Positions 22,633 through 31,974 of a DNA stretch of 64,000 bases are shown in pieces. This stretch comes from UBA1952 sp965246905. GTDB taxonomy: Bacteria; Bacteroidota; Bacteroidia; Chitinophagales; Chitinophagaceae. The notes under the pieces were generated by a model. That model saw only the letters and a program-made list of their open reading frames with translations. It was not told the origin of the DNA and ran no database searches. The translations under genes were made by a program, and so were the position numbers. The DNA is taken from positions 1-64,000 of the forward strand of contig CBDFFZ010000020.1 of assembly GCA_965246905.1 (NCBI GenBank). Reading direction: 5' to 3'. Position 1 is the stretch's first letter; the number at the start of each line of letters is the position of its first letter.

Positions 22633-22673
22633 TCTATCAATTCTCATTACCGCAATTATACTATTCAAGCAGC

Positions 22674-24398
22674 ATGTCCACCACTTCAGGTAAAAGAAAA
22701 GCGCAGCAGCGGCAGGCCGGGTTCCGGCTACTCATCCTGCTGGGCATCTTAGTGCTTGCCAATATCCTGGCTTCCCGCTTTCACTACGGGCTGGATCTTA
22801 CCAAAGAAAAACGCTTTACGCTATCCCCATCCTCAAAAAAGCTCCTGCGCGGTATGGATGATGTGGCCGTGATCGATGTGTATCTTGAAGGCAAGGATTT
22901 CCCTCCCGGCTTTCAGCGGCTGCGTGATGCTGTGCGCGAGCGTTTGCAGGCTTTAAAGGAATATGCAGGCCCTCATATCGTATATCGGTTTACCGACCCT
23001 TTCGGGGGCAAGAGCGAAAAAGAGCTGGCCGATGTGTATCAGAATTTTGCGTCCAAAGGCATGAGCGCCATCAATGTGCGGCAGAATACGGATGAGCGGC
23101 AGTCATCGCAGCTGGTAATGCCTTATATGCTGGTGCAGTACAAAGAAAAATCCTTTCCGGTAAATGTGCTGGAACCGCACCTTGGCATGACGCCGCAGGA
23201 GCAGCTCAACTACTCTGAATCTATGCTGGAGTACAAGATCGTATCGGCCATTAACCAGATCAATAAGCCCGATAAGCCGCGCCTGGCTTACATTGTAGGC
23301 AACGGCGAAGCGCTTGGATGGGCAACCTATGATATCATCCATACCCTCGAAAGTTTTTATCATGTAGATACCATTGATGTAAATGCAGGCACCAAAATAT
23401 CCGGGGCCTATGAGGCCGCTATTGTGTGCAAGCCCGGGCAGCCCTTCGATGACCGGCAAAAATTTAAGCTGGATCAGTTTGTGATGAATGGAGGCAAGAT
23501 GCTCTGGCTCCTCGATGGCACATTTGCTACCATGGACAGCTTTCATAGCTCCGAGCAGTTCGTAACCACTGATCTCCACCTTAATCTTGATGACCAGCTA
23601 TTCAAATACGGCGTGCGCGTAAACGCAGATCTTATTGAGGATGCGCAGCAAAGCGGCAGCATTTTCGTGCAGGAGCAGATGATGAACGGGCAGCCGAACA
23701 CCGTGCTGCACAGCTGGTATTACTTCCCGGTATTTATACCTACCTCCCACCACCCGATCGTTAATAATATGGATGCCGTGATCGGAAAATTTGTGAGCAC
23801 CATCGATACCATCGGCAACCCTGAAATCCATAAGACCATCCTGCTGGAATCCTCTCAGTACAGCCGGCCTACGATGGCTCCTGTACGGGTTTCGCTGGCC
23901 ATGCTTCGTTTTCCTCCCAAGCCGGAGCTGTTCAATAAGCCCTTCCGGCCCGCCGCTGTGCTGCTGGAGGGTAAGTTTCAATCCGCTTTTGCAGATCGCA
24001 TGCCGGCAGATTTCCGGCAAGTACTTGATTCCCTCCATCAACCCTTTAAGGCAGCTGCTGATAAAGAAGGCAAGATGATTGTGATAGGCGATGGCGATAT
24101 GATGCTCAATGAGGTAAGCGAGAGCCGCGGGCCGCAGGAGCTTGGCTATTCACTCCAGGAGCGGATGCGCTACGCCAACAAGAGCTTTATCCTCAACTGC
24201 CTCGAATACCTCACTGATAACTCCGGCATCCTCGAATCGCGCTCTAAGGATGTACGGCTTCGCTTGTTGGATAGCGGCCGGGTAAAGAATGAAAAAACCA
24301 AGTGGCAGATCATAAATATCGTCTTACCGGTAGTGCTGGTGCTCCTCTTCGCGTCCGCCTACCTTTTCTTCCGGAAGCGCCGCTATGAAAACAACTAA
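22674..24398 (+). CDS. gldG: Gliding-motility-associated ABC transporter substrate-binding protein GldG
   Basis: The 574-aa protein has an N-terminal membrane span (about residues 18-34), the start of the extracytoplasmic part RFHYGLDLTKEKRFTLSPSS, the MDDVAVIDVYLEG block, a large ABC-2 substrate-binding-like domain and a C-terminal span followed by FRKRRYENN. It begins 41 bp after gldF and acts with it. Confidence 0.93.
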   Translation: MSTTSGKRKAQQRQAGFRLLILLGILVLANILASRFHYGLDLTKEKRFTLSPSSKKLLRGMDDVAVIDVYLEGKDFPPGFQRLRDAVRERLQALKEYAGPHIVYRFTDPFGGKSEKELADVYQNFASKGMSAINVRQNTDERQSSQLVMPYMLVQYKEKSFPVNVLEPHLGMTPQEQLNYSESMLEYKIVSAINQINKPDKPRLAYIVGNGEALGWATYDIIHTLESFYHVDTIDVNAGTKISGAYEAAIVCKPGQPFDDRQKFKLDQFVMNGGKMLWLLDGTFATMDSFHSSEQFVTTDLHLNLDDQLFKYGVRVNADLIEDAQQSGSIFVQEQMMNGQPNTVLHSWYYFPVFIPTSHHPIVNNMDAVIGKFVSTIDTIGNPEIHKTILLESSQYSRPTMAPVRVSLAMLRFPPKPELFNKPFRPAAVLLEGKFQSAFADRMPADFRQVLDSLHQPFKAAADKEGKMIVIGDGDMMLNEVSESRGPQELGYSLQERMRYANKSFILNCLEYLTDNSGILESRSKDVRLRLLDSGRVKNEKTKWQIINIVLPVVLVLLFASAYLFFRKRRYENN

Positions 24399-24416
24399 GC
24401 TGCCAACAACCAAATC

Positions 24417-25481
24417 ATGAAACAGACCTTTCTTTATATCCTCATCCTCGCAGCGCTCGGCGCAGGGGTATGGTTTATCTTCTTCCGCGACGACAGCAAT
24501 ATCTTCACCAGTCAGGATGCAGGATTCACCATCAAGGATACCGGCGCCATTGGCAGGATATTCATTGCCGATAACAGCAACAATTCCATAAAGCTGGAGC
24601 GCACCGCCTATGGCTGGAAGCTGAATGACCAATACAAAGCGCTACCGTCTTCCGTGAAGACATTGCTATTTACCTTAAGTGTACAGGCTGCTCAGCGCCC
24701 GGTGCCGGTGCAGGCGCACAATGATGTGGTGCGCCGCCTCGCCAACAGCAATAAGGTTGAGATCTACGACCGGCAGGGTAATAAAATGCGGGTATTTTAC
24801 GTAGGCACGGAAACGCCCGGCTTCACCGGCACTTATATGGTTATGGAAGGCGGCACGCGGCCTTATGTTGTGCAGATACCAGGCTTTGAAGGCTACCTTA
24901 CCCCACGCTACCTGCCCCTCGAGCGCTATTGGCGCGACCGCACCGTTTTTGATATAGATAGCAAAAACATTACTAAGGTCAGCATGCAGTATCCGCTTGA
25001 GCCGCTGAACTCTTTTACCATCACCCAAACCGGCGATAAGCCGGTTGTAACGATAGACCCTGCGCTGATGGAGGGTAAAACCCTGAATGAAAAGCGGGCA
25101 AAAACGTACCTCGGCTTCTTTAAAAATGTGAACAGTGAGTCTATCGCGAGCGGGTTATCGGGTGTGCATGAGGCCATCAGCAGCGTACCTAAGCTTTGCG
25201 TTATGGAGGTAACCGGCAGCAATGGCTATGCGCAGCACGCGGAAATCTACTACATGCCTAAAAATAAGCGGAGCAAGAATTCGGATGTGCCGATAACAGA
25301 TACCGCATCCAACTTTGATGCCGACAGGCTGTATGCTGTAATTAATCATCAGCATGATACCGTGGCTATCCAGACCGGTATTTTTAATAAGTTTTTCCGG
25401 CTGGGCTATGAATTTTTTGTGGCTGATGAAGCAGTGCCCGCAAGCAGCAAATTCCAGGAGGCCATAGGCCGGAAAAAGTGA
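24417..25481 (+). CDS. DUF4340-like membrane-anchored protein linked to gldFG
   Basis: The 354-aa protein has an N-terminal span (LYILILAALGAGVWFIFF) and an extracytoplasmic part. Repeated strands such as IGRIFIADNSNNSIKLERTA and YGWKLNDQYKALPSSVKTLL resemble the DUF4340 pattern seen beside GldG-type ABC genes. It starts 18 bp after gldG and is certainly co-transcribed. It probably assists the GldFG complex at the periplasmic face; the biochemical role is unknown. Confidence 0.75.
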   Translation: MKQTFLYILILAALGAGVWFIFFRDDSNIFTSQDAGFTIKDTGAIGRIFIADNSNNSIKLERTAYGWKLNDQYKALPSSVKTLLFTLSVQAAQRPVPVQAHNDVVRRLANSNKVEIYDRQGNKMRVFYVGTETPGFTGTYMVMEGGTRPYVVQIPGFEGYLTPRYLPLERYWRDRTVFDIDSKNITKVSMQYPLEPLNSFTITQTGDKPVVTIDPALMEGKTLNEKRAKTYLGFFKNVNSESIASGLSGVHEAISSVPKLCVMEVTGSNGYAQHAEIYYMPKNKRSKNSDVPITDTASNFDADRLYAVINHQHDTVAIQTGIFNKFFRLGYEFFVADEAVPASSKFQEAIGRKK

Positions 25482-25627
25482 GCAGCTGCTGCAGCTTTCC
25501 TGGTGGGCAGTATGGCATTCCCATATTCCTGTCACTGCGTTCTGTGATCATTAATCACCACACGATACGCTATTGCAGGTATTATAACAATTAAAATGAT
25601 TCCGCCTGCGGCTAATATCTGGCTGAC

Positions 25628-25690
25628 CGGGTGCAAACCTCCCTGACCGCAGGTAAAACCTCCCCGACCGCACAAGAAACTCCCCCATCG
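25628..25690. repeat. Three-unit 21-bp degenerate tandem repeat
   Basis: The units begin CGGGTGCAAACCTCC, GCAGGTAAAACCTCC and GCACAAGAAACTCCC, each exactly 21 bp. In frame on the minus strand they read as seven-residue repeats (RGGFTCG type). Period and degeneracy match the larger array at 52959-53273. Confidence 0.7.
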
Positions 25691-25720
25691 CAGTGCTAAT
25701 TGTGTTTTAAAATATCCTAC

Positions 25721-25790
25721 CCAACTTTGTCCCGCAGGGATCATTAGCACAAAAGCTTACTGAAAGATCCCTGCGGGATGACAAAGTTGG
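25721..25790. repeat. Imperfect palindrome CCAACTTTGTC...GACAAAGTTGG
   Basis: CCAACTTTGTCCCGCAGGG at 25721-25739 pairs with CCCTGCGGGATGACAAAGTTGG at 25769-25790 across a roughly 30-base centre that includes GATC ends. Only a two-base insertion breaks the pairing. Confidence 0.75.
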
Positions 25791-25906
25791 CGTCACCAAC
25801 TACTGGTAACCTTAGAATACAACGGCCTTGCCCCTGACCCCGCGCCAGATCGGGTTAACCGCACCTGATAATCGCGAAACCAAGAAGAAAAAAAAATTAA
25901 CCCACC

Positions 25907-26854
25907 CTAATTTACCAGCAGCAGATTCACCGTACGCTGCAGGATGTTGAAGGCGATCTCCGCCATCAGGTTTTCTTTATCTAATGTAGGGTTTACCTCT
26001 GTTATCTCGAAGCAGCATATCTTATGGTTCTGCGCGAATGACGCAATGATGTCCTCCGCCTCCCGCTCGCGCAGGCCATTGCTTACCGGCGTGCCGGTGC
26101 CGCGCGAAATAGCGCTGTCGAGGCTATCCACATCAAACGACACATAGATATCATCACAGCTGGCAAGGTGCAGCATGGTTTGCCGTACTACATGCTCCAC
26201 GCCTTTCCGGCGCACCTCCGATACCGGGATCACTTTGATGTTATGCTTTTTAAGGAGCGCTTCCTCTTCCTTTTCATAATCGCGTAGCGCAATAAACACT
26301 AAGTCTTCAGGAAGAATTTTCGGCTCAATCTTGCCCATGCTTTTGAGCTTGTTCCATATTTCCAGCGTCTGCGCATCCGGGTTGTGCATCTTGCTCTCCT
26401 TATTATCGAAACCCAGTGAAATAGAAAGCGGCATGCCATGCATATTGCCGGATGGTGAGGTAAATGGTGTATGCATATCGGCATGAGCATCGATCCAAAT
26501 TACACCGAGACGGCTTTTTGGCTTGGCCATTTTTATCCCGGCTATTGTGCCACCTGCAGTACTGTGATCACCTGCAAGAATAATTGGGAATAGCCCGCTT
26601 TTCAAGGTGTTGGATACTGCTTCGGATACGCGCTCATACATAAGGTGAATGCCCCTGATACGCTTGGCATAGGGCGATTGCACCGGCTCATAGAGCAATT
26701 GGTTTTCCGTCTTTACCTCCTCCACCGGAAAGTTGACGAAGAAGTTGCTCATAAAATCCAGCGCAGCTATTTTCAGGGCATCTACCCCAAGACTTGCGCC
26801 GCGTGTGCCTGCGCCGATCTCCGATTTTACCTCAATGATTTTTATGTTGCGCAT
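25907..26854 (-). CDS. rocF: Arginase
   Basis: The 315-aa ureohydrolase has the binuclear manganese motifs in order: LAGDHSTAGG, IDAHADMHTP, SFDVDSLDSAISRGTGTP and FEITEVNP. GNMHGMPLS also fits arginases. It hydrolyses L-arginine to ornithine and urea; agmatinase or formiminoglutamase activity is less likely given the MHGMP loop. It is single, with no urease or ornithine genes nearby. Confidence 0.92.
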   Translation of the reverse strand: MRNIKIIEVKSEIGAGTRGASLGVDALKIAALDFMSNFFVNFPVEEVKTENQLLYEPVQSPYAKRIRGIHLMYERVSEAVSNTLKSGLFPIILAGDHSTAGGTIAGIKMAKPKSRLGVIWIDAHADMHTPFTSPSGNMHGMPLSISLGFDNKESKMHNPDAQTLEIWNKLKSMGKIEPKILPEDLVFIALRDYEKEEEALLKKHNIKVIPVSEVRRKGVEHVVRQTMLHLASCDDIYVSFDVDSLDSAISRGTGTPVSNGLREREAEDIIASFAQNHKICCFEITEVNPTLDKENLMAEIAFNILQRTVNLLLVN

Positions 26855-26920
26855 GTAATGGATTTGGGGCGCAAGTTACGATGGGAAATTTACCGGGTCG
26901 CGAGGCAGGTAGCCAGCCTG

Positions 26921-27535
26921 TTATTTCTGGTATTTCCACATACGGTTCTTGCCTTCCAGCAGCCACTCTAAGGTCGTGGTAAGCCGCTTCTGCCGCGTGG
27001 CGTCTGTTTTTGCCTCCGTGATCCACTGAATATATTCTTTGCGGTGCGATGGGGCAAAGGCATCCCAGGTTTTCTTTGCGGCCGCGCTGCCTTTCAGCAC
27101 TTTCGCAAGATCAGCGGGCACCGGCAGCTCCGGCTTCGATCCTGCCTTTGGCTTCGCCACCATAATACCATCATCATTGAGTCGCATAGCTTCTTTGATA
27201 TAGCTGATGATGATCTTATCGGAGGGCAGATCTGCCAGCGAGGTGATCTTCCCGAAATGCCCCATAGCTGCGCTCTCACCAGTTCCCCTGATCAGTTTTT
27301 CTGCAGGATCGGTAAGCAGGGCGCCCTTCCAGAAGCCGAATACGGCATGCTGCTTAAAGGAAGCCATCTGACACATCGTGCCTTTATAATCGAAGAACGG
27401 CATGCTCCATTTTATCGTTTCCTGCACTTCGGGGCATGCAGTATGCACCAGCTCGCGGAGATGCGTGAGAATAGGCTGCGCAAAGGGCGCCGCTTTTGCA
27501 ATAACCGCATCTATGCGGGGATCGTAAGACTCCAT
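26921..27535 (-). CDS. YdeI/OmpD-associated family protein
   Basis: The 204-aa protein combines an N-terminal DUF1801-type half (ETIKWSMPFFDYKGTMCQMA, FKQHAVFGFWKGALL) with a C-terminal OmdA half (AFAPSHRKEYIQWITEAKTD followed by ATRQKRL). The family is linked to resistance to cationic peptides in Salmonella, but the mechanism is not defined. Length is normal. Confidence 0.88.
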   Translation of the reverse strand: MESYDPRIDAVIAKAAPFAQPILTHLRELVHTACPEVQETIKWSMPFFDYKGTMCQMASFKQHAVFGFWKGALLTDPAEKLIRGTGESAAMGHFGKITSLADLPSDKIIISYIKEAMRLNDDGIMVAKPKAGSKPELPVPADLAKVLKGSAAAKKTWDAFAPSHRKEYIQWITEAKTDATRQKRLTTTLEWLLEGKNRMWKYQK

Positions 27536-27568
27536 GATTCAGCAGGTTTTTATTGCTGTAAAAATAGC

Positions 27569-27601
27569 AAAGCCGCTAAAAGATTTTAGCAGCTTTGGCT
27601 T
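27569..27601 (-). terminator. Terminator after the OsmC gene
   Basis: AAAGCTGCTAAAA and TTTTAGCGGCTTT pair on the minus strand and GCTATTTTTA follows. It lies between osmC and the YdeI gene. Confidence 0.7.
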
Positions 27602-27625
27602 ATTGTGCGAAATGCTCAGGCTTCA

Positions 27626-28042
27626 TTATCCAAGCTGCGCATCCAGCGTTATCTCGCAGTTGTAGGCTTTGCTTACCGGGCATTCCGCCTTTGCCTTATT
27701 GGCAATCTCTACAAACTTTGCTGCATCTATCCCGGGAATCTTTGCGGTGCATTTAAGCTCGCTTTTAATGATGGCGCCCTGCGCAGGATCCAGCGTAATA
27801 TCGCAGCGCGTGTTCAGTTCGTCGGCAGTAAAGCCGGCTGCATTGAGCTCAAAGGACAGCTTCATCGTAAAGCAGCCTGCATGTGCGGCAGCCATCAGCT
27901 CCTCGGGGTTAGTGCCCACGCCTTCCGCAAAGCGGCTGCCGAAGCTGTATTGCGTTTTATCGAGGGTAGTGCTTTGTGTAGTGATGTGGCCGGTGCCTTC
28001 TTTACCAGTGCCGTTCCAGACGGCGGTTGCATTGCGCTTCAT
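27626..28042 (-). CDS. OsmC/Ohr family peroxiredoxin-like protein
   Basis: The 138-aa OsmC-fold protein has the first redox Cys in MAAAHAGCFTMKLS and the second in KAECPVSKAYNCEITL. It starts with MKRNATAVWNGTGKEGTGHI, typical of the OsmC branch. Such thiol peroxidases reduce organic hydroperoxides. I chose the ATG at 28042 because it gives this standard N-terminus; the longer frame adds 22 atypical residues. Confidence 0.92.
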   Translation of the reverse strand: MKRNATAVWNGTGKEGTGHITTQSTTLDKTQYSFGSRFAEGVGTNPEELMAAAHAGCFTMKLSFELNAAGFTADELNTRCDITLDPAQGAIIKSELKCTAKIPGIDAAKFVEIANKAKAECPVSKAYNCEITLDAQLG

Positions 28043-28122
28043 AAAATTGATGTTTTGTTTTAAAATCAGTGCAGCAAATGTAGGGGCAAATGAACCTAAA
28101 GCAGGCAATGGATTTATGGTGA

Positions 28123-29070
28123 TCAGGTGTGCATGGCTGCAATGTTTTTAAGCGCGCCGCCCAATTCCGGGAACCGGAAAGGATAGCCTTCCTGCAACAA
28201 ACGTGCAGGCAATACCCAGCGGCTTTTCAGGAGCAGCTCTGTTTCCGTACCTATGATTAAGGCACCGGCCTTCAGCAGCAAAGCGGGCGCGGGCAAACCG
28301 ATTGGAACTCCGTAAGCAACTCTTACCTGTTTCATAAATGCTTTGTTCGATACCGGACAGGGCGAGCAGGCATTATAAATTCCTGCCTGAGTGCTATCCG
28401 CCCAAAGCCATTCCACAATGCTGCAAAGATCGTCGATATGTATCCAGCTAAACATCTGCCTTCCATTGCCCTGCTGCCCGCCGAGGCCCAGCTTTACCAG
28501 CCTTTTGTAGGGCACCATCACACCACCTGCGCCCAATACAATAGCCATACGCAGGATCACTTTCCGCGTGTGCGGCAAATCGGCTTTATGGAAAGCGGCT
28601 TCCCAGACCTTACATACCTGTACGGAAAAATCATTAGCAAAAGCAGTGAAAGATTCATTTCTCGGCGCATCGGCAGCGTGCCGGTAAATGGTTGCCGAGG
28701 CGCCATTGATCCAGAGCTTTGGAGGCCGCTCGCATAGGAGCACGGCTTCGCTTAAAATGCTGGTTGCATCAATGCGGCTGCTCAATATTTCTGCTTTATT
28801 AGCTTCATTGTAGCGGCAGTTTACAGACTTACCCGCAAGATTGATAAGGATATCGGCACCTTCTAAATGCTTTGCCCAGTTGCCTGACGTTTTGCCATCC
28901 CATTGCAGGTGTCGTATTCCTGCAAGGCGCTTAAAGCTGTAGCTGTTATTAGCCGCGCTGGCACGCATTCTCGATAAAATAGTTACCTCATTTACACCAG
29001 CCCAGCGTGCCGCCATTTCCTGGCCTATAAAGCCGCTGCCGCCTGCGATAATTATTTTAAGCGCTTTCAT
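28123..29070 (-). CDS. TIGR01777-family sugar-epimerase-like SDR protein
   Basis: The 315-aa protein has the NAD(P) glycine motif IIAGGSGFIGQEMA, INLAGKSVNCRYNEANKAEI (the signature of this family) and LRMAIVLGAGGVM. It ends with a short DUF1731-like C-terminal part (GYPFRFPELGGALKNI). The reaction is unknown. Its ATG overlaps the end of the upstream membrane-protein gene by 14 bp, suggesting translational coupling. Confidence 0.9.
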   Translation of the reverse strand: MKALKIIIAGGSGFIGQEMAARWAGVNEVTILSRMRASAANNSYSFKRLAGIRHLQWDGKTSGNWAKHLEGADILINLAGKSVNCRYNEANKAEILSSRIDATSILSEAVLLCERPPKLWINGASATIYRHAADAPRNESFTAFANDFSVQVCKVWEAAFHKADLPHTRKVILRMAIVLGAGGVMVPYKRLVKLGLGGQQGNGRQMFSWIHIDDLCSIVEWLWADSTQAGIYNACSPCPVSNKAFMKQVRVAYGVPIGLPAPALLLKAGALIIGTETELLLKSRWVLPARLLQEGYPFRFPELGGALKNIAAMHT

Positions 29071-29440
29071 GTTTCCTCAATGACTGATAATAGTTGATTT
29101 CCCGAAGGGTGATGACGAAGTAGGATATGCCTAATACCGGCCCGAGGAAAATCATCACCACGATCGTTTGCTCTAAGTAGCCGGAATTAATAAGCAGCGC
29201 CCCGCCCCATAAAGCCATTACCAGGATATTGATCCACTGTATCACTTTCCTCGCCGGCAAAACACCAGCCTTTGGAGCAGCGAATAGCCAGAAGAAGGTG
29301 CCCAGCGCATGGATGAAGCCAAGCAGAAAAAAAGACATAAGCCACGTAAAAGGCGCACAGCCAATCACAATGATCCCACCGATTATCTGGATGATACGGT
29401 CGGTCTTTTTAAACCGGATAACTGTTTCAAGATCGTTCAT
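29057..29440 (-). CDS. Four-span membrane protein
   Basis: The 127-aa protein starts MNDLETVIRFKKTDRIIQII. It has four hydrophobic segments (about residues 15-35, 38-53, 66-84 and 90-107), with no family I can name. The ATG at 29440 is preferred to 29476 because the upstream residues do not resemble a membrane-protein start. It overlaps the epimerase gene by 14 bp and lies in a same-strand group headed by the GbsR-type regulator gene. Confidence 0.65.
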   Translation of the reverse strand: MNDLETVIRFKKTDRIIQIIGGIIVIGCAPFTWLMSFFLLGFIHALGTFFWLFAAPKAGVLPARKVIQWINILVMALWGGALLINSGYLEQTIVVMIFLGPVLGISYFVITLREINYYQSLRKHESA

Positions 29441-29498
29441 AACATTTCTTGTTGAGTGAAAAATCATCCGGCACATTTCTGCGCCGGATACAGATATT

Positions 29499-29882
29499 CT
29501 AAAGCTGCGCGGGGTTCAATGTAGGGTCATTCCTGTCGGCCAGTGCGCGCTTACGGAGCTTGTAGAAGATGATCATATTCGCAAAGTGCATACAGCCAAG
29601 AATAAGGATGATCGCGCCGACTTTCATGCTCAGGATCTCCACGACTTCCCGCGAGGTAGTTACGGTGTCAAAGATGCGCAGCGTGAAGATCGCATAACCA
29701 AGGTTTACGAGGTAAAAGCCCACCAGCAGCAGGTTATTCACCGCCTGCGCAAGGTCTTTATTACCGTGAAAGATATCGATTAGAAACAGCTTGCCATTGC
29801 GGAACAGCGTATGCGCCACCCAGATGGTAAGAAAGATAGTAATTACAAGGTACAAAATGTACAGGATGATGATCTTTTCCAT
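29499..29882 (-). CDS. Membrane protein in the GbsR-linked gene group
   Basis: The 127-aa protein has three to four membrane spans (residues about 4-26, 46-66 and 84-108) and a basic, charged C-terminus (YKLRKRALADRNDP). No domain is recognised. It lies 300 bp downstream of the GbsR/MarR regulator gene and 58 bp upstream of the next membrane protein, with which it probably forms an operon. Confidence 0.65.
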   Translation of the reverse strand: MEKIIILYILYLVITIFLTIWVAHTLFRNGKLFLIDIFHGNKDLAQAVNNLLLVGFYLVNLGYAIFTLRIFDTVTTSREVVEILSMKVGAIILILGCMHFANMIIFYKLRKRALADRNDPTLNPAQL

Positions 29883-30182
29883 GATTGATTAAGTTTTGAA
29901 TGTTGCGTATTGAGTTATTGATTTTTTTATTCTTTTGGCGCACCCTGCGGGCCGGGCTATCCGTTCCTATCTTTTTTGCCTGAAGGGGCAAAAAAGGATA
30001 TCCACTACTATCCCTTGCGCGGTTAAGGCAAACCGGAAGCGTTGAACTGGCGGACTATGGTTCTTCATAAGATTATATTTTCAGGATTTTTTGAAACTTA
30101 ATCAACTTTAAAAAACCGGGGATCAACCGGTGCATTGTCTTAGCTCTTCCAAGCACTTACGGCGCCGGAAGAGCTTTTCATT
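29883..30182. other. Non-coding gap with repeat copy B
   Basis: The 300-bp gap holds the dispersed palindromic repeat at 29938-30022 and a hairpin near 30143-30172 (GCTCTTCC/GGAAGAGC), which on the plus strand is followed by TTTTCATTTTATTT. I see no gene. Confidence 0.6.
29938..30022 (-). repeat. Dispersed palindromic repeat, copy B
   Basis: It reads GGCGCACCCTGCGGGCCGGG then CTATCCGTTCCTATC, a hairpin TTTTTTGCC/GGCAAAAAA, then GGATATCCACTACTATCCC and TTGCGCGG. It is the reverse-orientation counterpart of copy A and parallel to copy C. Confidence 0.7.
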
Positions 30183-30689
30183 TTATTTAAACAGTTTCAA
30201 TAATGTACCCGTAAACCAATGCTCATCTGCCTTGATCAAACCATCCAGCGCTTTATCCGCCTGACCGGCAAATTTCTGTATCTGCCCGATCGTGTCTGTA
30301 AAAGCTTTCACATCCTTATCCTTTTTATCGCCTTCAATTTCCTTTAAGCTATCCAGCACCTGCAGCATCGGGTCCAGCTCGCGGCGGCGGCGCTCCCGGA
30401 TAATGCGCATGCTCACCTTCCAGATATCTTTCTCTGCGGTGAAGAATTCTTTGCGCTCTCCGGCTTTCAGTACTTTTTGTACAAGATCCCAGTTCATCAG
30501 GTCGCGCAGGTTCATGTTTGCATTGCCACGGCTTATCTGCAGGCCTTCCATTACCTCATCAGCACTTAGTGGCTCGGTACTCACCAGCAATAAGGCATGT
30601 ATCTGCGCCATCGTGCGGTTGATGCCCCACTGGGTGCCGAGCACGCCCCAGCTTTGTATGAATTGTTGTTTGGCCTCTTCGAGCTTCAT
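30183..30689 (-). CDS. GbsR/MarR-type transcriptional regulator
   Basis: The 168-aa protein has a winged helix-turn-helix of the GbsR type (QWGINRTMAQIHALLLVSTE, PLSADEVMEGLQISRGNANM, NLRDLMNWDLV) and a charged helical C-terminus. It ends the helix with RRRRELDPMLQVLDSLKEIE. It likely represses the downstream membrane-protein/epimerase genes (29882 to 28123). The ligand is unknown. Confidence 0.88.
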   Translation of the reverse strand: MKLEEAKQQFIQSWGVLGTQWGINRTMAQIHALLLVSTEPLSADEVMEGLQISRGNANMNLRDLMNWDLVQKVLKAGERKEFFTAEKDIWKVSMRIIRERRRRELDPMLQVLDSLKEIEGDKKDKDVKAFTDTIGQIQKFAGQADKALDGLIKADEHWFTGTLLKLFK

Positions 30690-30844
30690 GATGTAAAGAT
30701 AAACATGTTTATTGTATTTTCAATTTTTTCTGAAAATTTATTTTAAGTACGGACAGTGAGGCGCAACCTCTGGCGGTTCAGAAAGGCTGCACACGTCCTG
30801 ATACTGTGTAGAAAATCCTTCTTTTCTTTGCCGCCCGCATTGGT

Positions 30845-30852
30845 TACTTTTG
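30845..30852 (+). promoter_or_regulatory. Promoter -7 box of prs
   Basis: TACTTTTG matches TAnnTTTG exactly, 20 bp before the ATG at 30873. Confidence 0.65.
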
Positions 30853-30872
30853 CGCCTCATTTAGCCTTTATC

Positions 30873-31820
30873 ATGAATTCTTCCGTCAAAATATTTTCGG
30901 GCACTGCATCCAATTATCTTGCAGAAAATATTGCCAAAGCATTCGGCAAGAAGCTGGGCAAGTCCACCACCCAGAAATTCAGCGATGGGGAATTCCAGCC
31001 GATCTTCCAGGAATCCGTGCGCGGTGATTATGTCTTTTTGGTTCAATCTACCTTTGCCCCTTCCGACAACCTGCTGGAGCTGCTCATGATGATTGATGCG
31101 GCGCACCGTGCCTCTGCAGGCTATATCACTGCCGTGATTCCTTACTTTGGCTATGCCCGCCAGGACCGGAAAGACAAGCCGCGCGTCTCTATTGCTTCCA
31201 AGCTCATTGCCAACCTGCTTACCGAAGCCGGCGCCAACCGTGTAATGACCATGGACCTGCACGCACCGCAGATCCAGGGCTTCTTTGACATCCCGGTGGA
31301 TCACCTTGACAGCTCAGCCATTTTTATACCATATATCGAGAAACTTAAGATCGAAAACCTTACCTTCGCGTCCCCCGACGTAGGCAGTACCAACCGTGTG
31401 CGTGAGGTAGCCTCGTATTTCGGCGCCGATATGGTGATCTGCGATAAGCAGCGCAAGCGCGCCAACGAGATTGCCGGCATGACTGTAATTGGCGATGTAA
31501 CAGGGAGGAACGTAGTTCTTATAGATGATATTTGCGACACAGCAGGCACCCTTACCAAGTCAGCAGCTATGCTGAAGGATAAAGGAGCCCTGAGCGTACG
31601 GGCATTTTGCACGCACCCGGTACTGAGCGGCAAGGCGTACGAGAATATTGAAAATTCTGTACTCGAGAGCCTGGTTGTTTGCGATACCATCCCGCAGAAG
31701 CAGGAATGCAGCAAGATAGAAGTTTTGCCTACGGCAGAGCTTTTCTCCATCGCCATCCGCAATACGTTCGAGAATAAGAGTATCAGTTCATTATTTATTC
31801 ATAGTAACCGGAAACATTAA
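30873..31820 (+). CDS. prs: Ribose-phosphate pyrophosphokinase
   Basis: The 315-aa enzyme has the family blocks KIFSGTASNYLAENIAKAFG, FFDIPVDHL from the flag/dimer region, VVICDKQRKR and the PRPP-binding loop VVLIDDICDTAGTLTKSA. It makes PRPP from ribose 5-phosphate and ATP for nucleotide, His and Trp synthesis. The ATG at 30873 gives the conserved N-terminus; the 39 upstream codons run through the promoter. rplY follows, the usual Bacteroidota order. Confidence 0.96.
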   Translation: MNSSVKIFSGTASNYLAENIAKAFGKKLGKSTTQKFSDGEFQPIFQESVRGDYVFLVQSTFAPSDNLLELLMMIDAAHRASAGYITAVIPYFGYARQDRKDKPRVSIASKLIANLLTEAGANRVMTMDLHAPQIQGFFDIPVDHLDSSAIFIPYIEKLKIENLTFASPDVGSTNRVREVASYFGADMVICDKQRKRANEIAGMTVIGDVTGRNVVLIDDICDTAGTLTKSAAMLKDKGALSVRAFCTHPVLSGKAYENIENSVLESLVVCDTIPQKQECSKIEVLPTAELFSIAIRNTFENKSISSLFIHSNRKH

Positions 31821-31974
31821 GCAATTAGCTTCTTATAATACAGACTGTTTAAACATCAAAACCTGTCTCCCTTACGGGATACAATCCTTAAAAATTAAAA
31901 AATCGCCCACTCAGGTACGGCTGTTGTGACGGGTTATCGATCGTCATCTGAAAGGCACTAAACAAACAAACGCG

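Larger units (their letters stand above)
25482..25906. other. Gene-free region with a 21-bp array and a long palindrome
   Basis: This 425-bp gap has no supportable gene. It holds three 21-bp degenerate tandem units (25628-25690) and an inverted repeat (25721-25790), both listed separately, then a short unremarkable stretch up to the arginase stop codon. Confidence 0.7.
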
